From Paenibacillus sp. CF384 (GTDB lineage: Bacteria; Bacillota; Bacilli; Paenibacillales; Paenibacillaceae), in NCBI RefSeq assembly GCF_900106745.1, contig NZ_FNNV01000004.1, forward strand, positions 1 to 64,000: a stretch of 64,000 nucleotides of DNA. The letters run 5' to 3'. How positions within the stretch are numbered: position 1 is the first letter of the stretch; the number at the start of each line of letters is the position of its first letter. Below, in pieces: positions 60,381 to 64,000 of the stretch. The translations under genes were made by a program, and so were the position numbers. Under the pieces are notes generated by a model. It had not been told where the DNA came from. It did not search any database and was given only the letters and a program-made list of their open reading frames with translations.

Positions 60381-62102
60381 ATGAAAAGAAGGAATACAGG
60401 CATATTCGGCGGTGCGGCCTTGGCCGTGCTGCTTGCTGTACTTAGTGGCTGTACAGATGCAGGAGATAACGACTCCATCGAGCAGTCCGCCGCAAGTAAA
60501 ATTGAGCTTTCGGCAGCGTACAGCACAAAACTAGTTGAGGATCGTTCGGTGTACAAGGATGATCAGCCTAATTCAGTTGTGGATTTCTATATTACGGTTT
60601 CTGCTTCAAACAAGACGGCAGAACATCCGATGACCTGGACGCAGATGAACAGTATTATGAATAAAGCCGAAGTTACCAATGAGAGTTCGATGGAAATCAT
60701 CATGCAGGAAGGTGATGAGCAATCACCTAAATCCGGTATGTTTGGTTATGGAGCCATCCACGCTAATGCACAGATCAGTTTGCGAGGTAATTCATCCATC
60801 GCAGCAAGGTCTGATCAGAAAAATTATAAAGTACAGCTCTTTGAGAAGGCTGGACTTTGGCGTAACCAGCGAACCATTAATCTGATTAAGCACTCTTATG
60901 ATTTTTCTCGACTGCGGAATAAAATTTCGTTCGATCTGTTCAAGAATATCCCTGATTTTACTAGCCTGCGGACCCAGTACGTTCGGTTGCATGTCAAAGA
61001 TTTGACAGGTGGCGTGAGCAACTATCAGGATTATGGACTCTATGAACAAATTGAACAGCCGAATAAAGCTTTTCTTCGGTCGCACGGTCTTGATCCGAAC
61101 GGCCATCTTTACAAAGCGACTAACTTCGAGTTTCAGCGTAGCGAGGAAGCGTTGAAGTTGAAGGATGATCCAACCTACGACGACGCCAAGTTTCAATCTA
61201 TACTGGAGGTCAAAGGGAACGACGATCATACGAAGCTGCTTAACATGCTGACGGATTTGAATAATCTATCGTTGGACATCGATGATGTTGTGGATAAATA
61301 TTTTGACCGAGACAATTTTCTAACCTGGCTTGGCATCAATATACTCGTTGATAACAACGATACGAACTCGCAGAACTTTTTTCTATATTCGCCATTGAAT
61401 GCGGAGAAGTGGTTTTTCTTGCCGTGGGATTATGACGGTGCATGGGGCTATGATAGCTTCAAAGGTGCTGAAAGTAAGACTCGACCCCCATGGCAGCATG
61501 GCATTTCCAACTATTGGGGCGTGAAGCTGGAGAATCGTTTCTTCAAGAAACCTGAGAACGTGGAGGAGCTTAAAGCCAAAATCAAGGACTTGAGGAAATA
61601 TATTAATACAGAAGAAGCAACGAAACTGATTGACATATACAAGCCGATCGTCAGCCAGTTTGTCAGCCGACCACCGGATCTTTCATCCTTGAGGTATCCA
61701 TACTCGGACTGGGTTTCGGAGCTGGAACGTATGAAGAAACTGCCTGATGAGAACGAGAAAAAGTTCATTGAATATCTGGAGAGACCGATGCCTTTCTTTA
61801 TGGGAGATCCTGTGCTGAAGGACGGGAAACGAGATTTTGATTGGGATATTTCTTATGATCTGCAAGGTGACGACATTACGTACACGTTCCAGATTGCGAA
61901 GGAACCGTCATTTGCGCATCCCATTTTGAAAAAGGAGCAAATCACATCCAATTCGGTAACAATAGAGGAACTTCCACAGGGCCATTATTATTACAATGTT
62001 ATCGTGCGTGACAGCAAAGGCAATACTGCTCCCGCTTTTGATACCTTCACAGATGTCGATAGTAATAACTACTTTGGTGTAAAAGAATTTTATGTGGATT
62101 AA
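60381..62102 (+). CDS. CotH-kinase-family lipoprotein
   Basis: A 573-residue exported lipoprotein (AVLLAVLSGCTDAG; lipid Cys about residue 24). The CotH kinase domain spans about 110-380: RGNSSIAARSDQKNYKVQL (nucleotide-loop region), YGLYEQIEQPNKAFL, and the catalytic/metal segment FFLPWDYDGAWGYDS. A C-terminal Fn3-like region (ITYTFQIAKEPSF...GHYYYNVIVRDSKGNT) follows. CotH proteins phosphorylate spore-coat or surface proteins with ATP. TAGGAGGACGAC precedes the ATG; 46 bases after pelG on the same strand. Confidence 0.85.
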   Translation: MKRRNTGIFGGAALAVLLAVLSGCTDAGDNDSIEQSAASKIELSAAYSTKLVEDRSVYKDDQPNSVVDFYITVSASNKTAEHPMTWTQMNSIMNKAEVTNESSMEIIMQEGDEQSPKSGMFGYGAIHANAQISLRGNSSIAARSDQKNYKVQLFEKAGLWRNQRTINLIKHSYDFSRLRNKISFDLFKNIPDFTSLRTQYVRLHVKDLTGGVSNYQDYGLYEQIEQPNKAFLRSHGLDPNGHLYKATNFEFQRSEEALKLKDDPTYDDAKFQSILEVKGNDDHTKLLNMLTDLNNLSLDIDDVVDKYFDRDNFLTWLGINILVDNNDTNSQNFFLYSPLNAEKWFFLPWDYDGAWGYDSFKGAESKTRPPWQHGISNYWGVKLENRFFKKPENVEELKAKIKDLRKYINTEEATKLIDIYKPIVSQFVSRPPDLSSLRYPYSDWVSELERMKKLPDENEKKFIEYLERPMPFFMGDPVLKDGKRDFDWDISYDLQGDDITYTFQIAKEPSFAHPILKKEQITSNSVTIEELPQGHYYYNVIVRDSKGNTAPAFDTFTDVDSNNYFGVKEFYVD

Positions 62103-63681
62103 GAAGAATCCGATTGCCGCAGTGACTCTCATGCTTGCCTTTGTCGCAGTTGTTCTATTGGGCTACAGATTGGCGGGGCAGCAGAACAGCCCAAAGGCGA
62201 AGTTAAATGAGCCTCAGCTGGATGTAGTTGGCGCTGCGGATTCTGCACCGCCAAGCTTTTCCTTGCAACCAGGCTGGTACGACGCGGGAACGACGCTTTC
62301 AATTGAGGGAAGCGGACCAAGTGGAGCACATGCTAAACTGGTCTATACGCTCGACGGATCTGAGCCAACAATAGATGCAGCGCTGTATCGCTCACCGATT
62401 TCGCTTAACAAAACAGGGCTTGTACGCGCTAAGGAATTCTATGACGATGGTACGGCAGGGGCGGAAGCAGTGGGGTTCTTCGGCTCGGGGGTAAAGCCCG
62501 CCTTGCCTGTAGTCGTTGTTATAGCCAATCCTGATCTGCTCTGGTCTGACGAGTCAGGCATTATGGTGATCGGAAAGCATGGAAACCAAGAGCCGCCGTA
62601 TAATGGGGCAAACTTTTGGGGGGATACGGAAATTCCGGCTCGCTTCCAGTGGTTTGACCAAAGCGGGAAGCTTTCCTTTGAGAGCGGTGCGGGCATGGAA
62701 CTGTTTGGCGGCGAGTCACGAATGCAACCTCAGAAGTCTCTGGAGCTAAAGGCGAAGAAGAAGTTTGGTGAGAAGAACTTTCAATTCCGATTCTTTGAGC
62801 AGCAAAAGCGTGAGGTCTACAACTCCATCATCCTCCGAAATGGCGGTCAGGATTTTCCGCTTACACACATGCGCGATAGCGTTTCTTCGCTTATTGCTAA
62901 ACCGATATTGGAGGATGTACAAGCCTATCGACCCGTTGCTGTCTACTTGAATGACCGTTATTTCGGTATTTATGATTTGCGAGAGAAAATGGACGAGAAA
63001 CTATTGGCTGATCGTCATGACATTAATGCAAAATCAATTGATTTATTGGAATCAGACGGAGAAGTGAAGGCAGGCGGCAATAAAAGATTTAAGCAGCTGT
63101 TGGAAGCTCTGCATGAAGCACAGTCCTCATCCAAACCGGATGTTGGGAAGCTGGAAATGATGGTTGATACGCAGAGTCTTTTCGACTATATGATTGTTGA
63201 GGCTTACATCGGTAATACGGATTGGCCGGATCATAATATTCGATATTGGCGCTCTGATGAACAAGATGGCAAATTCCGATGGCTCTTATATGACGCTGAC
63301 CTCAGCTTCGGAGAGGCAGCTGAGCCGTCTCTCAGTAGACTGTTATCTTCTAAGCTAGCGAAGCATCCTTCCGTAGGTTTGCTGCAAACCTTGTTGAAGG
63401 ATTCGAGTTTGCGCGAGCAATTTCTGAGCCGATTCGGCTTGCTGCTGAACGGTCCGCTCAGCCCGGAGTCAGTTACTGCTGCCATTGTTCAGGCACGAAC
63501 TGCGCTCGAGCCCGAGATGGCTAAACATCAAGAGCGATGGGAAGGTTCTATGAGCAGGTGGCATGCCGAGACGGATAAGCTGCTTGACTTCGCATCCAAC
63601 CGCCCGGCAGCACTAGCGGAACAACTGCAGCAGATGTTCCAGTTGACGGACAAGGATATGAGCGTATTGAGACTGAAGTGA
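62092..63681 (+). CDS. CotH-kinase-family membrane protein with CHB/Fn3-like domain
   Basis: A 529-residue protein with an N-terminal membrane anchor (AVTLMLAFVAVVLLGYRLAG), a chitobiase-C-terminal/Fn3-like domain (PPSFSLQPGWYDAGTTLSI... YTLDGSEPT, about 50-125) and a CotH kinase domain (about 150-450; NTDWPDHNIRYWRS and WLLYDADLSFG at the catalytic segment). The ATG overlaps the end of the first cotH gene by 11 bases and no strong ribosome binding site is present, so it depends on coupling. Distant paralogue of the preceding gene. Confidence 0.83.
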   Translation: MWIKKNPIAAVTLMLAFVAVVLLGYRLAGQQNSPKAKLNEPQLDVVGAADSAPPSFSLQPGWYDAGTTLSIEGSGPSGAHAKLVYTLDGSEPTIDAALYRSPISLNKTGLVRAKEFYDDGTAGAEAVGFFGSGVKPALPVVVVIANPDLLWSDESGIMVIGKHGNQEPPYNGANFWGDTEIPARFQWFDQSGKLSFESGAGMELFGGESRMQPQKSLELKAKKKFGEKNFQFRFFEQQKREVYNSIILRNGGQDFPLTHMRDSVSSLIAKPILEDVQAYRPVAVYLNDRYFGIYDLREKMDEKLLADRHDINAKSIDLLESDGEVKAGGNKRFKQLLEALHEAQSSSKPDVGKLEMMVDTQSLFDYMIVEAYIGNTDWPDHNIRYWRSDEQDGKFRWLLYDADLSFGEAAEPSLSRLLSSKLAKHPSVGLLQTLLKDSSLREQFLSRFGLLLNGPLSPESVTAAIVQARTALEPEMAKHQERWEGSMSRWHAETDKLLDFASNRPAALAEQLQQMFQLTDKDMSVLRLK

Positions 63682-63709
63682 GACCGGATAAGAAAGGCAG
63701 GACAAGTTC

Positions 63710-64000
63710 ATGCAATTTGCTGGAAAAAAACTGAGACATGAGATGAAATATTATATCCATTACCATGAATACTTAGGGCTTCGTGAACGACTGGCTTCTG
63801 TGCTTAAGATGGACAAGAATTCTATCGGCCGTGAAGGCTATCATATTCGCAGCCTGTATTTTGATAATGTACAAGAGAGCGCGCTTATTGATAAGAATGA
63901 TGGCGTGTTTCAGCGGAAGAAGTACCGAATTCGTGTCTATAACAAGAGCGATGCGGTTATCAATCTTGAACGGAAGAGCAAGTTTAATGAGTTCATTGCG
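63710..64000 (+). CDS. VTC-domain (polyphosphate polymerase-like) protein, partial
   Basis: The first 97 residues of a gene cut by the window end. RHEMKYYIHYHEY, YHIRSLYFDN, KKYRIRVYN and NLERKSK are the basic strands of the VTC tunnel domain, which in yeast Vtc4 makes polyphosphate from ATP. GAAAGGCAGGACAAGTTC precedes the ATG. It follows the second cotH gene by 28 bases; in many Firmicutes VTC and CotH genes sit together. The catalytic C-terminal part is outside the window. Confidence 0.85.
   Translation, partial: MQFAGKKLRHEMKYYIHYHEYLGLRERLASVLKMDKNSIGREGYHIRSLYFDNVQESALIDKNDGVFQRKKYRIRVYNKSDAVINLERKSKFNEFIA

Overview
The window looks like chromosomal DNA of a spore-forming, Gram-positive bacterium of the Paenibacillaceae (Paenibacillus-like). 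Evidence for this is strong AAGGAGG-type ribosome binding sites, frequent GTG/TTG starts, many AraC regulators, SLH-anchored surface protein, PspA/PspC, a LysM-GH18 spore-type hydrolase, FdhD with an FdhF/YdeP-type oxidoreductase, and a Gram-positive-type Pel polysaccharide cluster. The genus is an inference; no rRNA or tRNA gene is present to confirm it. I saw no CRISPR array, prophage or insertion sequence.

Layout. 0.3-16 kb: an IF-3 paralogue; an operon of a WYL regulator and two paralogous proteins of uncertain (BtrH/C39-like) fold; small conserved genes; a HAD phosphatase; pspC-pspA; a LysM-GH18 hydrolase; an exported coiled-coil protein with a possible attenuator leader; a guanylate-kinase-like protein with an altered P-loop; an AraC regulator divergent from a Gfo/Idh/MocA dehydrogenase and two TIM-barrel isomerases with a cre-like site between them; a frameshifted lipoprotein. 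16-30 kb: a large S8 protease with SLH domains; two AraC regulators interleaved with two phytanoyl-CoA dioxygenase-type genes; glutathione peroxidase; fdhD and a molybdopterin oxidoreductase; DUF2294 gene; PadR regulator. 31-45 kb: M24 aminopeptidase and XRE-cupin regulator divergent from kbl-tdh (threonine to glycine); GyrI-like protein; EamA permease; an ABC exporter with a DesK/DesR-type two-component system; an AraC regulator divergent from a secreted beta-helix protein with duplicated C-terminal modules. 45-52 kb: an OmpR-type two-component system divergent from a sugar ABC transporter operon that also holds an HlyD/RND-type adaptor and lacks an ATPase gene.

52.5-64 kb is the most notable coding region: a Pel exopolysaccharide operon in Gram-positive form (epimerase-PelD fusion, PelE, DUF2194/PelA-type deacetylase, PelF, PelG; no PelB/PelC), followed on the same strand by two CotH-kinase-family proteins and the start of a VTC-domain protein cut by the window edge. 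PelD keeps an RxxD inhibitory-site motif but has lost GGDEF, which fits a c-di-GMP receptor controlling polymer synthesis.

The strongest non-coding signal is a set of intergenic palindrome arrays. A TGTTGC palindrome family occurs at three distant loci as four copies each, always spaced 51-52, 62 and 51-52 bp. An unrelated-sequence family (CTGAGAGT) forms a ten-palindrome array at 30.6-31.1 kb with the same alternating 51/62 spacing. Three other arrays (TAAGCGG, CTAACGAACC, and a 51-bp minisatellite) share the 50-51 bp step. The steps approximate whole helical turns (5 and 6), so a shared architecture with diverging sequence is suggested.
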